DNA of 15,473 nt from JBLNBQ01 sp050260095 (GTDB lineage: Bacteria; Bacillota; UBA5301; DYFA01): positions 1-15,473 of the forward strand of contig JBLNBQ010000008.1 in the NCBI GenBank assembly GCA_050260095.1, read 5' to 3'. This document shows positions 7,442 through 14,787 of the stretch, piece by piece. A program made the translations under genes and the position numbers. The notes under the pieces were generated by a model. That model did no database searches and was not told where the DNA came from. It was given only the letters and a program-made list of their open reading frames with translations. Each line of letters opens with the position of its first letter. Position 1 is the stretch's first letter.

Positions 7442-7520
7442 GGCGACTCCCCCTTTCGCAAAAGCTTACGCAGGTTTTCGGATTTCCAGCCAGAATCCAT
7501 CCTCGAGTAGGGAGGCTTCC
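7442..7520. promoter_or_regulatory. Divergent control region, GH2 gene and PHP operon
   Basis: The 79 bases between two divergent start codons must hold the 5' signals of both genes unless one is leaderless. Both Shine-Dalgarno sites are visible (minus-strand AAGGGGGAG near 7447-7455; plus-strand GGGAGG at 7510-7515). No convincing -35/-10 pair stands out. Confidence 0.5.
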
Positions 7521-8615
7521 ATGTCGATGAAACCTTGGTGGGTCCGGCTCCTCAAGGTGGTCCTGGTGGCGTGCGGCGTGCTCTTCGGGGTGCTCGTCCT
7601 CCTGGTCGCCTTCGCCGGCAGCGTTTACTGGTTCGAACAAAGGCGGCTGGCGGATGATCTTCCCCCGCCCGTGGCGTCGCGCCGGGTGCTGCGCTCTTTC
7701 ACCCTGGCCGACCCGTACGCTTACCCAGGCCAGTGGTACAAGGTGCAGCTCCACGCGCACACCAGCCGCTCCCTCGACTCCCGGCTTCCCCCGTCGGAGT
7801 CCCTCGCCGAATACCGCCGGCAGGGCTTCGACTTCCTCTTCATCAGCGACCACGATGTGGCCACGCCGGCCAGCCTCACCGGCCCCGACGGCCGAACCCC
7901 GGCCGGCAAAGAACTGATCGTGCTGCCGGCAGTGGAGAGCACGGTGCCTTTGGTGCTCCCCTTCATCGGACAACATCTGCTCCGGCTCTTCGACACCCAT
8001 CCGGTCGCGGGCGGCGCTCAGGCGCGCATCGCCGCCACCCGCCGGGCGGGCGGGCTGGCGGTGCTGGCCCATCCGGCCTGGGAGGGCAATGCCGGCGCCG
8101 GGCGTTGGCTCATCAGGGACGTGACGCACCTCGCCGGTTACAGCGCGATCGAGGTGGTGAGCCCCTACGCCGATTGGGACGCCGACCTGCGGATCTGGCA
8201 GGCCGCCGCCGTGCGGCGCGGCCCCCGCGCGCCCGTCTGGCTGACCGCGGCGGACGACAGCCACCGCAGGGACATGATCGGCAAGGCCTGGGTGATGGTC
8301 AAGGCCGAGCGCCGGAGCGGGCCGGCGCTTAAGGCGGCCCTCGCCCGGGGAAGCTTTTATCCGACGACCGGGGCGACCCCCTCCTTCGGCGTTCGGGCCG
8401 GAGAACTCTGCGCGTCGGCCAAGGCTCCGCTCACGGTGCGGTTCGTGGACGCGCGGGGAGCGGTGAGAGCGCAGCGGCAGACGGTCGCCGGTGGGTCGGC
8501 CACTTACCGGCCGGTGGGCGATGAGGTATTCGTCCGGATGGAAGTCAGCGCACCGGATGGGCGCAGGGCGTGGTCCCAACCGTTCTGGCTGGTGCAGGGA
8601 GGAACGGGCCAGTGA
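7521..8615 (+). CDS. Membrane-anchored PHP-domain phosphoesterase
   Basis: A 364-residue protein with one N-terminal membrane helix (about 12-37) followed by a PHP metal-dependent phosphoesterase domain. PHP metal ligands are visible in order: His78 and His80 (QLHAHTSRS), Asp110-His111-Asp112 (ISDHD), Glu139 (AVESTV), His184 (LAHPAW) and Asp246/His248 (AADDSHRRD). The last 70 residues look like a small beta domain. The short N-terminus carries Lys4, Arg9 and Lys12, so by the positive-inside rule the catalytic domain should face outside. Start: ATG with GGGAGG 5 bases upstream; a longer in-frame start at 7413 would overlap the divergent GH2 gene. Its TGA overlaps the GTG start of the next gene, so the two are translationally coupled. 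That ties it to the membrane glycosyltransferase; it might remove a phosphate from a glycan or lipid carrier, which is inference. Confidence 0.88.
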   Translation: MSMKPWWVRLLKVVLVACGVLFGVLVLLVAFAGSVYWFEQRRLADDLPPPVASRRVLRSFTLADPYAYPGQWYKVQLHAHTSRSLDSRLPPSESLAEYRRQGFDFLFISDHDVATPASLTGPDGRTPAGKELIVLPAVESTVPLVLPFIGQHLLRLFDTHPVAGGAQARIAATRRAGGLAVLAHPAWEGNAGAGRWLIRDVTHLAGYSAIEVVSPYADWDADLRIWQAAAVRRGPRAPVWLTAADDSHRRDMIGKAWVMVKAERRSGPALKAALARGSFYPTTGATPSFGVRAGELCASAKAPLTVRFVDARGAVRAQRQTVAGGSATYRPVGDEVFVRMEVSAPDGRRAWSQPFWLVQGGTGQ

Positions 8616-10171
8616 TCGCAGTCGCCATCATCGCGCTGTACCTGCTTGGGCTGGGCACCGCGAGCCTCTGGGAGATCGATGAGGCCATCTACGCCGAGAT
8701 CGCCCGGGAGATGACGCTCCGCCACGACTACATCGCCCCGTTCTATAACTACGCGCCCCGCTTCGACAAGCCGCCCCTCATCTACTGGATCACCGCCGGC
8801 GCCTACCGGATCTTCGGCGTGAGCGAACTGGCGGTGAGGGTACAGAGCACGCTCTTCGGCCTCCTCACCATCGCCCTGGTCTGGTGGCTGGGCCGCCGGA
8901 TGTTTCCCGACCGGGAGGCGGGCCGCTACGCTGCGGTAGTGCTCGCCACCAGCCTCGGATGGTTCGTCATCTCCCGCATGGGCATCACCGACGCCGGGCT
9001 CACCTTCGGCCTCTCCCTCGCGCTGGCCGCCCTCTGGGTTGGCTGGCAGGACGCCCAGCGCGCCTGGTACCTTCTCTCCGGCCTGGGGCTGGGCCTCGCC
9101 ATCCTGGCGAAGGGCCCGGTGGCGCTCGTGCTCTTCGGCGGCGTGCTGGTCTTCACCCTGGGCACACGCCTTTTCCAACTGCTGCGGGAGGGCTGGGCAT
9201 GGCTTGGGTTCCTCTTGGCCCTGCTCATCCCTCTCCCCTGGCATCTGATCATGAACGCCCGGTACGGCAGCGGCTTTTGGTCCTCCTACTTCGGTTACCA
9301 CATGTTCACCCGGTTCACCACCGGGATCGAACAGCATGGCTTCCCGTGGTGGTACTACCTGCCGGTGCTGCTCGTGACCTTCCTGCCCTGGAGCCTCATC
9401 ATCCCCGCGGCGCTCCGGCCGGAGGCGCACCGCGAGCGTGAGTGGGCCGCTTACCGGCTGCTGGTCTCCTGGGCCGGCGTCGTCCTCGTCTTCTTCTCCG
9501 TGGCCAAGACCAAACTGCCCGGCTACATCCTCCCCGCCTTCCCCCCGCTGTCGCTGCTGGTCGGTTGGTACAGCGCGGAGCGGAAGCTCCGGCAGCGCTC
9601 CGAACGGAGCCGGGCCCCCTACTTTTTCGGAGCGGGCCTCTTCGTGGTGGCGGCCCTGGGGATCGCCTTCTGGTACGTTTCCTGGCCCAAGGTGCCGCGC
9701 GAGTACGCAGAGGCCTATCGGTGGCTCGCCTTCTTCCCGATCGCCTACGGCTTGGCCGGGATGGTGCTGTTGGCCTTCTTCGAAACGGGGCGCCGGAGTC
9801 CCGACCTGATCTTCTGGGTGCTGGCCGCCACGGTGGCGCTGACGCTCGCCGGCGCGGCGCTGATCGTGATCCCCGCGCTGGAGGTCAACAAGCCGGTCAA
9901 GCCCCTGGCGACGCTGGCCCGGTCGGCGCCGCGGGGCACCATCGTGGCCAGCGCGCTGGGCGACGCAGGGGCTCCTTTCTACGCCCGCCGGCGCGTGGAA
10001 TACGCCAGCGGCGACCGGTTGCGGGCGCTGCTGCACGGCACGCGCCCGTCCTGGGTGATGGCCTACCCGCGCGACCTCGCGGCGGCCGGATTCGAGCGGG
10101 CGCGGGCCGCGGGCCGGGCCAGGGTGATCGCCCGGGCCGGCGGAGCCTGGCTTGTCGCCTACACTCCTTGA
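8612..10171 (+). CDS. ArnT-like membrane glycosyltransferase (GT83/PMT-2 superfamily)
   Basis: A 519-residue polytopic membrane protein with roughly 10-12 hydrophobic segments, GT-C fold. Enzymes of this class take a sugar from a polyprenyl-phosphate donor on the outer membrane face and move it to lipid, protein or glycan. Key signs: the first extracytoplasmic loop motif WEIDEAIYAEIAREM with Asp23-Glu24, the FDKPPLIYW motif around Lys53, and AKGPVAL. The C-terminal 90 residues form a soluble domain. The GTG start at 8612 overlaps the previous stop (GTGA) and has AGGGAGG 9 bases upstream; an in-frame ATG at 8570 lies inside the PHP gene and lacks this support. With the SMR and GT2 genes downstream it forms a lipid-linked sugar pathway resembling the Arn/lipid A system in logic, though a monoderm would use another acceptor, such as wall polymers or glycoproteins. 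Confidence 0.88.
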   Translation: MIAVAIIALYLLGLGTASLWEIDEAIYAEIAREMTLRHDYIAPFYNYAPRFDKPPLIYWITAGAYRIFGVSELAVRVQSTLFGLLTIALVWWLGRRMFPDREAGRYAAVVLATSLGWFVISRMGITDAGLTFGLSLALAALWVGWQDAQRAWYLLSGLGLGLAILAKGPVALVLFGGVLVFTLGTRLFQLLREGWAWLGFLLALLIPLPWHLIMNARYGSGFWSSYFGYHMFTRFTTGIEQHGFPWWYYLPVLLVTFLPWSLIIPAALRPEAHREREWAAYRLLVSWAGVVLVFFSVAKTKLPGYILPAFPPLSLLVGWYSAERKLRQRSERSRAPYFFGAGLFVVAALGIAFWYVSWPKVPREYAEAYRWLAFFPIAYGLAGMVLLAFFETGRRSPDLIFWVLAATVALTLAGAALIVIPALEVNKPVKPLATLARSAPRGTIVASALGDAGAPFYARRRVEYASGDRLRALLHGTRPSWVMAYPRDLAAAGFERARAAGRARVIARAGGAWLVAYTP

Positions 10172-10197
10172 AGCCTGCCGCAATCCGTGTCGATGGT

Positions 10198-10204
10198 AAG
10201 GAGG
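10198..10204 (+). promoter_or_regulatory. Shine-Dalgarno that sets the SMR-like start
   Basis: AAGGAGG 8 bases before GTG at 10213, making GTG the preferred start over the in-frame ATG four codons later. Confidence 0.8.
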
Positions 10205-10212
10205 ATCATCTC

Positions 10213-10590
10213 GTGCCAACCAAGATGACTTGGGCGCTCATCCTCGGTTCCACCCTCTGCGCCGTCGCCGGCCAGTTCTCGCTGAAGATCGCAACGTCCA
10301 AGATGGGCGCGGTCAGCGTGGCGGGGCTCAAAGGCTTCGTCGTCTTCGCCTTGAGCGCCCTCCTGAACCCGCTGATCTTCTTCGGGCTCTCGCTGTACGC
10401 CATCGGGGCCTTCCTCTGGATCATCGTGCTCTCCCGGGTGCCCCTCTCCTTCGCCTACCCGTTCGTCGCCTTGAACTTTGTGCTGATCACGCTCGGCTCA
10501 GCCTTCTTCCTGCACGAACAGGTGCCGGCCAACCGCCTCGCCGGGGTGGCCCTGATCGTGGTGGGGGTCCTGGTCGCTTCCCGCCGCTGA
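10213..10590 (+). CDS. Small multidrug-resistance/EamA-type membrane protein (ArnE/ArnF-like)
   Basis: A 125-residue protein with four predicted membrane helices (about 5-25, 36-58, 66-88, 98-122), the size and layout of half-EamA/SMR proteins. It has the typical GQFSLKIA segment in the first helix and SRVPLSFAYPF before the third. In Gram-negatives ArnE/ArnF of this fold flip undecaprenyl-phosphate aminoarabinose. Lying between an ArnT-like transferase and a polyprenyl-phosphate glycosyltransferase, this one is best read as a flippase component for the lipid-linked sugar rather than a drug pump. The classical SMR drug-binding glutamate in helix 1 is not obvious. Only a short gap separates it from the preceding gene, consistent with one operon. 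Family is confident; the flippase role is inferred from neighbours. Confidence 0.85.
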   Translation: MPTKMTWALILGSTLCAVAGQFSLKIATSKMGAVSVAGLKGFVVFALSALLNPLIFFGLSLYAIGAFLWIIVLSRVPLSFAYPFVALNFVLITLGSAFFLHEQVPANRLAGVALIVVGVLVASRR

Positions 10591-10628
10591 GGCCGTAGTC
10601 GAATGCTGGACGAGGGGGATGCGTGGGT

Positions 10629-11393
10629 ATGAGCAGTGGACCCTTCCTTTCGGTGGTCCTTCCCGCCTACAACGAGGAACGCCGGCTGCCGGCGACCCTG
10701 GCCCGGGTGCTGGAGTACCTGGCCGCCTCGCCCTACACCCACGAGGTGGTACTGGTGGATGACGGGAGCCGCGACTCGACCCCGCAGTTCATTGCGGGCG
10801 CCTGCGCCGCGCATGCCAGCGTGCGGGGAATCTACCTCACCCCCAACCAGGGGAAGGGCGCGGCGGTGAAGGCCGGGATGCTGGCCGCGCAAGGCGAGTA
10901 CCTGCTCTTCTCCGATAGCGACCTCTCCACGCCCATCGAGGAGGTGGAACCGCTGCTCGCCCGGCTCCAAAGCCAGAAGGCCGGGGTCGCCATCGGCTCC
11001 CGGCGCCTGCCCGAGTCGAACCTGATCATCAGGCAGCCCTTCCACCGCCGGGTCATGGGAGCTGGTTTCAACCTGCTCGTCCAGGCGCTGGCCCTCCCCG
11101 GCCTCCACGATACCCAGTGCGGCTTTAAGCTCTTCACCCGGGCCGCTGCCCGAGACATCTTCCCCCGCCTCACCATCGACCGCTTCGGCTTCGACGTCGA
11201 AGCGCTCTACCTGGCCCGGCGGTTCGGTCACCGCATCGTGGAGGTGCCGGTAACCTGGCGCGACGCGGCCGACAGCAAGGTGAGCCCCCTGCGTGACTCC
11301 GCCCGTATGTTCGGAGATCTGCTGCGAATCAGGCTTAACGACCTCACTGGCCGCTACAACGGCCAGGAAGTGGAGTGGCCGAAGAAGGCCTAG
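10629..11393 (+). CDS. GT2 polyprenyl-phosphate glycosyltransferase (DPM1/ALG5-like)
   Basis: A 254-residue GT-A fold enzyme expected to transfer a hexose from a nucleotide sugar to a polyprenyl phosphate on the cytoplasmic side. Visible motifs: SVVLPAYNEERRL at the start, Asp44-Asp45 (VLVDDGSRDST) for nucleotide binding, GKGAAVKAGM, the metal-binding DxD Asp96-Ser-Asp98 (FSDSDLSTP), IGSRR, TQCGFKLF and the RFGFDVE acceptor region. The set matches dolichyl-phosphate glucosyl/mannosyl transferases. No C-terminal membrane helices are present, so it is a soluble or peripheral type. The start is ambiguous: ATG at 10629 lies 10 bases after GAGGGGG and GTG at 10623 lies 4 bases after it. It completes the load (GT2), flip (SMR), transfer (ArnT-like) sequence. 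No clear terminator follows. Confidence 0.9.
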   Translation: MSSGPFLSVVLPAYNEERRLPATLARVLEYLAASPYTHEVVLVDDGSRDSTPQFIAGACAAHASVRGIYLTPNQGKGAAVKAGMLAAQGEYLLFSDSDLSTPIEEVEPLLARLQSQKAGVAIGSRRLPESNLIIRQPFHRRVMGAGFNLLVQALALPGLHDTQCGFKLFTRAAARDIFPRLTIDRFGFDVEALYLARRFGHRIVEVPVTWRDAADSKVSPLRDSARMFGDLLRIRLNDLTGRYNGQEVEWPKKA

Positions 11394-11563
11394 ACGCGCC
11401 TTATCCCCTGTCCGCCATCCCCGCTCCGACTTGAGGCGTCCCCCTATCGTCCCAGGTCAGCCGGCTTCTCGCGGCATAGGTTGTACTGGCTCGACGGCGG
11501 ACGGGAGTCCTTTCCTGTCCACTGCATGACAGCCTCACTCCCTAAGAAAGAGGCGGTAGCTGC

Positions 11564-12664
11564 ATGGCCAACCAAGAGAATGCCTGGGTGTCGTGGGATA
11601 CCTTGAGACCCAGCGGCGCCTGCCGGGAATCGGGCCCGCGTCTCCTACAGAACCAGCCAGAGCCTTGCATCCCAGCAACCCTGTCGGGCACCTTTTCCAG
11701 TACGACCCCAATCCCGGCGAGTTGTCTCCCCATCCCGGAGGACGCCACCATCGACTGTCGCTCGCTGACCGCCGCCGGCTGCATCACCGGCCCGCCGGAG
11801 GTAGCGGGACCAAGCCTGATTGAAGTGCCCGTGACTATACCCGTCGCTCCCAACACGGTCATCATCAGGGACTCCGCTGGCAACATCATCTGCTCGATTG
11901 ACGTCGCGCAGCCTGGTCCGGTAACCGGCATAGTGGTTCCCGTGACCTGTCCCGACACCACCAACGTTACCTGCACCTGCACGGCAACGCTGGGTCCCTG
12001 CATCAGCTGCGTGTTCAACGCGGACCGCACCGCTACCGTCTGCACCCAAGCGTTCTCCGTGACCGTGAACTGCGCCTCCTCGCCCACGCCCACCGAGATC
12101 GACTGCATCCTGGTGGATAAGGTCTACGACTTCTGCTTCGAGGAAGACACCGGCCTGCAGAACTGCATCGGTATTCCCGCCACCTGCCCCACGCCGCCGG
12201 CCGGCTCGACGGCCTCCTGCACCATCACCAGCGTCCAGTGCACCACCGGAAGCCCGGTCCCGACCGGCGTCGACGGGCTCGCGACCGTCCGGGTGACGAT
12301 CACCGCCGGCTACAACGTGGTCATCCGCAGCGCGGCCGGCACGGTCATCTGCACCATCCCGAACCAGGTCTTCACCTTCTCCAAGACCGTGACGGTGTGC
12401 GGCCCGGCGGGCACCACCGCCGACTGCGAGGTGCGGGCGGCCACCTGCGGCCCGTGCGTCATCCTGCCGCCGACCGAAGCCTTCCCGCGCGGCCAGGTCT
12501 GCTGCGAGTTCAACTTCTGCGTGCTGGTGGAGACCACGGCGCCGGTCAAACTGCTCGTGCCGACCTTCGGCTTCTGCGTCCCGGCCCGTTGCCAGACGGG
12601 CGGCTTCCCGCCAGGCGTCTGCCCGCCCTCGCCGCTCTTCCCGCCGCAGTGCCTGCCGCTCTAG
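11564..12664 (+). CDS. Cysteine-rich repeat protein, putative spore/cell-surface structural protein
   Basis: A 366-residue protein with 31 cysteines spread along the whole length and many Thr, Pro and Val residues. I recognise no enzyme domain. Two segments look like copies of one unit: about 97-149 (NTVIIRDSAGNIICSI to LGPCISC) and about 251-298 (NVVIRSAAGTVICTI to TCGPC). Between them lies CILVDKVYDFCFEE (181-194), a segment type I associate with uncharacterised cysteine-rich proteins of spore-forming Bacillota. The C-terminus is Pro/Cys-rich (PPGVCPPSPLFPPQC). There is no signal peptide, which suits spore-coat proteins assembled from the mother cell, where cysteines could cross-link. The start ATG has AAAGAGG about 10 bases upstream; nothing fixes it firmly. 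It ends at a strong hairpin and appears to be a separate unit from the glycosyltransferase set. The structural role is inference. Confidence 0.75.
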   Translation: MANQENAWVSWDTLRPSGACRESGPRLLQNQPEPCIPATLSGTFSSTTPIPASCLPIPEDATIDCRSLTAAGCITGPPEVAGPSLIEVPVTIPVAPNTVIIRDSAGNIICSIDVAQPGPVTGIVVPVTCPDTTNVTCTCTATLGPCISCVFNADRTATVCTQAFSVTVNCASSPTPTEIDCILVDKVYDFCFEEDTGLQNCIGIPATCPTPPAGSTASCTITSVQCTTGSPVPTGVDGLATVRVTITAGYNVVIRSAAGTVICTIPNQVFTFSKTVTVCGPAGTTADCEVRAATCGPCVILPPTEAFPRGQVCCEFNFCVLVETTAPVKLLVPTFGFCVPARCQTGGFPPGVCPPSPLFPPQCLPL

Positions 12665-12687
12665 GCACGCCGGTTCGCCTGCCAAAG

Positions 12688-12720
12688 CCGAAGCCGGGCG
12701 CTTGGCCCGGCTTCGGTTCG
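12688..12720 (+). terminator. Hairpin terminator between convergent genes
   Basis: A perfect 12-bp stem (CCGAAGCCGGGC / GCCCGGCTTCGG) with loop GCTTG is followed by TTCGTTC, 23 bases after the cysteine-rich gene. On the other strand it ends the acyl-CoA synthetase transcript 38-70 bases after its stop, but the T-run there is weak too. It may serve both directions. Confidence 0.8.
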
Positions 12721-12757
12721 TTCCTGGCATGGCACACGGCTGTGGCAGGGCGGCGGC

Positions 12758-14410
12758 TCACGTCCCCGCCTGGCTCCCCCGCGCCTCGGCCGCCGCCATC
12801 TCCCGCAGGCGATACTTCTGGATCTTCCCGGAGGCGGTCGTCGGGTACTCGTCGACGAACCGGACGTAGCGCGGCACCTTGTGGCGGGAGATCCGGCGGC
12901 GGAGAAACTCCTGCACCTCGGCTTCCGTGGCGGTCTCGCCGGGCTTCAGCCGCACGAAAGCCATCACCTCCTCACCGTAGACCGGCGACGGGACGCCGAC
13001 CACCTGCGCGTCGGCGATCTTCGGGTGGCGATAGAGGTACTCCTCGATCTCCCGCGGGTAGATGTTCTCCCCGCCCCGGATGATCATGTCCTTGATGCGC
13101 CCGGTGATCCGGAGGTACCCTTCCTCGTCCATCGTCCCCAGATCGCCCGAGTGGCACCAGCCGTCCTCGTCGATGGCCTGGGCGGTGGCTTCCGGCATCT
13201 TGTAGTAGCCTTTCATGACGTTGAAGCCGCGGCAGACGACCTCGCCGACCGTCCCCCGGGGCACCTCTTCGTTGGTGGCCGGGTCGACCACCCGCACCTC
13301 GATGCCGGGCAGGGCCCGGCCCACCGTCGTCACGCGCCGCTCCAGCGAGTCGTCGGTGCGGGTCTGCGTCATCACGGGCGCCGTCTCGGTGAGGCCGTAG
13401 GCGATGGTGATCTCGCTCATCTGCATCCTGCCGATGACCTGGCGCATGACCTCTTCCGGGCAGGGCGAACCGGCCATGATCCCGGTTCGGAGGCTTCCGA
13501 AGTCGTACTGCGCGAAGTCGGGGTGTTCCAGGACCGTGATGAACATGGTGGGCACGCCGTGCAGCGCCGTGCACCGCTCCGCCTGCACCGTCTCCATGAC
13601 CTTCTTCGGGCTGAAGACGTCCAGCGGCACCATGGTCGTGCCGGCGGTCACCGCGGCGAGCGTACCCAGCACGCACCCGAAGCAGTGGAAGAACGGCACC
13701 GGGATGCAGAGCCGGTCCTTGCTGGTCAGCTTCATGCACTCGGCGATGTACTTCGCGTCGGCGATGATGTTGCGGTGAGTCAGCATCACGCCTTTGGGGA
13801 ACCCGGTCGTCCCGGAGGTATACTGGATGTTGATCACCTGGTCGTAGTGGAGCGAGGCTTGCCCCGCCTCTCGCTCCTCCTCGCTCACCTGGCCAGCCAG
13901 GTCCAGCAGGTCGGCCCAGGTGAACATCCCGGGGTGACGCTCCTCGTCCAGGCAGATCACGTTCCTCAGCTTCGGCAGGCGGGCGGAGACGAGGCGCCCG
14001 GGCTCCGCCGTCTTGAGTTCCGGGCAGAGTTCATAGACCGTCCCCAGGTAGTCGCTGTCCTTGAAGCGGTCGATGAGGATGAGGGTAGTGGCGTCCGACT
14101 GGCTGAGCAGGTATTCCAGCTCGAACAACTTGTAGTTGGTGTTGACGGTGACGAGCACGCCGCCCATCTTGCCGAGGGCGAACTGGCATACCAGCCATTG
14201 GGGACGGTTGGTGGTCCAGATCGCCACGTGGTCGCCGGGCTTCACGCCGAGGGCCATGAAAGCCCGGGCGGCCCGGTCGCACTCCTCCCGGAACTCCGCG
14301 TACGTCCACCGCACGCCGAACTCCGGGAAGACGGCCCCTTCGGTGGTGGGATACTGCTCCGCCGTCTGGTCGAGCAACTCCCCCAAGGTCATCGAGAAAA
14401 GGTCCTTCAT
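12758..14410 (-). CDS. AMP-forming fatty/medium-chain acyl-CoA synthetase
   Basis: A 550-residue ANL-superfamily enzyme activating a carboxylic acid with ATP to an acyl-adenylate and then to acyl-CoA. Motifs in order: P-loop-like YTSGTTGFPKG (197-207), the PFFHCFG region (239-245) lining the acyl pocket, YGLTET (338-343), SGDLG (421-425), the hinge GRIKDMIIRGGENIYPREIE (437-456) and the catalytic lysine Lys529 in SGKIQK. The length and HCFG segment fit ACSF2/YngI-like medium-chain ligases rather than acetyl-CoA synthetase. The ATG start has AAGGAG 9 bases upstream. It is the only gene downstream of a T-box leader, so its expression should rise when one tRNA is uncharged. That suggests its product feeds amino-acid synthesis, for example branched acyl-CoA. 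Family certain; acid substrate unknown. Confidence 0.93.
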   Translation of the reverse strand: MKDLFSMTLGELLDQTAEQYPTTEGAVFPEFGVRWTYAEFREECDRAARAFMALGVKPGDHVAIWTTNRPQWLVCQFALGKMGGVLVTVNTNYKLFELEYLLSQSDATTLILIDRFKDSDYLGTVYELCPELKTAEPGRLVSARLPKLRNVICLDEERHPGMFTWADLLDLAGQVSEEEREAGQASLHYDQVINIQYTSGTTGFPKGVMLTHRNIIADAKYIAECMKLTSKDRLCIPVPFFHCFGCVLGTLAAVTAGTTMVPLDVFSPKKVMETVQAERCTALHGVPTMFITVLEHPDFAQYDFGSLRTGIMAGSPCPEEVMRQVIGRMQMSEITIAYGLTETAPVMTQTRTDDSLERRVTTVGRALPGIEVRVVDPATNEEVPRGTVGEVVCRGFNVMKGYYKMPEATAQAIDEDGWCHSGDLGTMDEEGYLRITGRIKDMIIRGGENIYPREIEEYLYRHPKIADAQVVGVPSPVYGEEVMAFVRLKPGETATEAEVQEFLRRRISRHKVPRYVRFVDEYPTTASGKIQKYRLREMAAAEARGSQAGT

Positions 14411-14462
14411 CTGCCGTTTCTCCTTCTCCTCTGCTCACTTCTCGCGGCTGTCGACTCACACG

Positions 14463-14494
14463 AAAAAGCCCTTCGTCTCCAAGAGACGAAGGGC
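14463..14494 (-). terminator. T-box regulatory terminator
   Basis: A perfect 12-bp stem GCCCTTCGTCTC / GAGACGAAGGGC with loop TTG is followed by TTTTT on the minus strand. It lies just after the T-box sequence and 52 bases before the start codon. It is mutually exclusive with the T-box antiterminator. Confidence 0.93.
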
Positions 14495-14748
14495 GAAAAG
14501 CCTTCCGCGGTACCACTCCATTTGGCCGGCACGCCGGCCCACTCATCAGGATACGGGACCAAGGGTCCGATATCCCCTCCCGGATAACGGCGGGAGTCTC
14601 CGCCCGAGCCTACTTGCTGCCTTCGTTCGGTCGGGAACTCGGGGGTGAGTTTCACCTGGCTCAAGGAGGCCGCCTCGCACCATCCGGCGGCTCTCTGTGG
14701 CTCCGTTGCCTGGTTACTGGGCCCCGTCATCGTCTTTGCAGCGTTATT
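14463..14748 (-). promoter_or_regulatory. T-box riboswitch leader, probable Leu (CUC) specifier
   Basis: A complete T-box leader about 286 nt long, read on the minus strand. Order: stem I with 5' AGTA at 14718-14715, the AGAGAG bulge and GGTGCGAG distal loop (about 14695-14674), the specifier strand GAA-A-CTC-A-CCCCC (14653-14641), a stem II/III region with the typical CCGCCGTTAT, a GGACC/GGTCC hairpin, then the T-box AGTGGTACCGCGG (14517-14505) and a terminator. In transcriptional T-boxes uncharged tRNA pairs with the specifier and T-box bulge and allows read-through. By the loop-E register (GAA opposite AGTA) the codon is most likely CUC, Leu. The register was read by eye, so one-base shifts remain possible. 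It controls the acyl-CoA synthetase gene. Confidence 0.92.
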
Positions 14749-14754
14749 GAGCGT

Positions 14755-14784
14755 ATTCTACCACCCGCCCGGGCGGCCTGTCAA
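14755..14784 (-). promoter_or_regulatory. SigA-type promoter of the T-box transcript
   Basis: On the minus strand TTGACA (14784-14779) and TAGAAT (14760-14755) are separated by 18 bases. The -35 matches the consensus and the -10 differs at one base. Predicted transcript start is near 14748. The -35 begins 3 bases after the stop codon of the upstream ABC gene. Confidence 0.88.
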
Positions 14785-14787
14785 TGG

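Noticed and set aside
7468..7496. Possible -10 CAGAAT before the PHP gene
   Set aside because: No acceptable -35 lies 16-18 bases upstream.
8504..10219. 571-codon minus-strand frame opposite the ArnT-like gene
   Set aside because: Low-complexity Gly/Arg/Glu/Pro protein without domains; the plus-strand frame has clear membrane helices and motifs.
11475..11483. CATAGGTTG, similar to a SigK -10 element upstream of the cysteine-rich gene
   Set aside because: Only a partial match, and no AC-type -35 at the right distance; too weak to call a sporulation promoter.
12881..14587. 568-codon plus-strand frame opposite the acyl-CoA synthetase
   Set aside because: It also runs antisense through the T-box leader and has no family likeness; it is a shadow of the synthetase gene.
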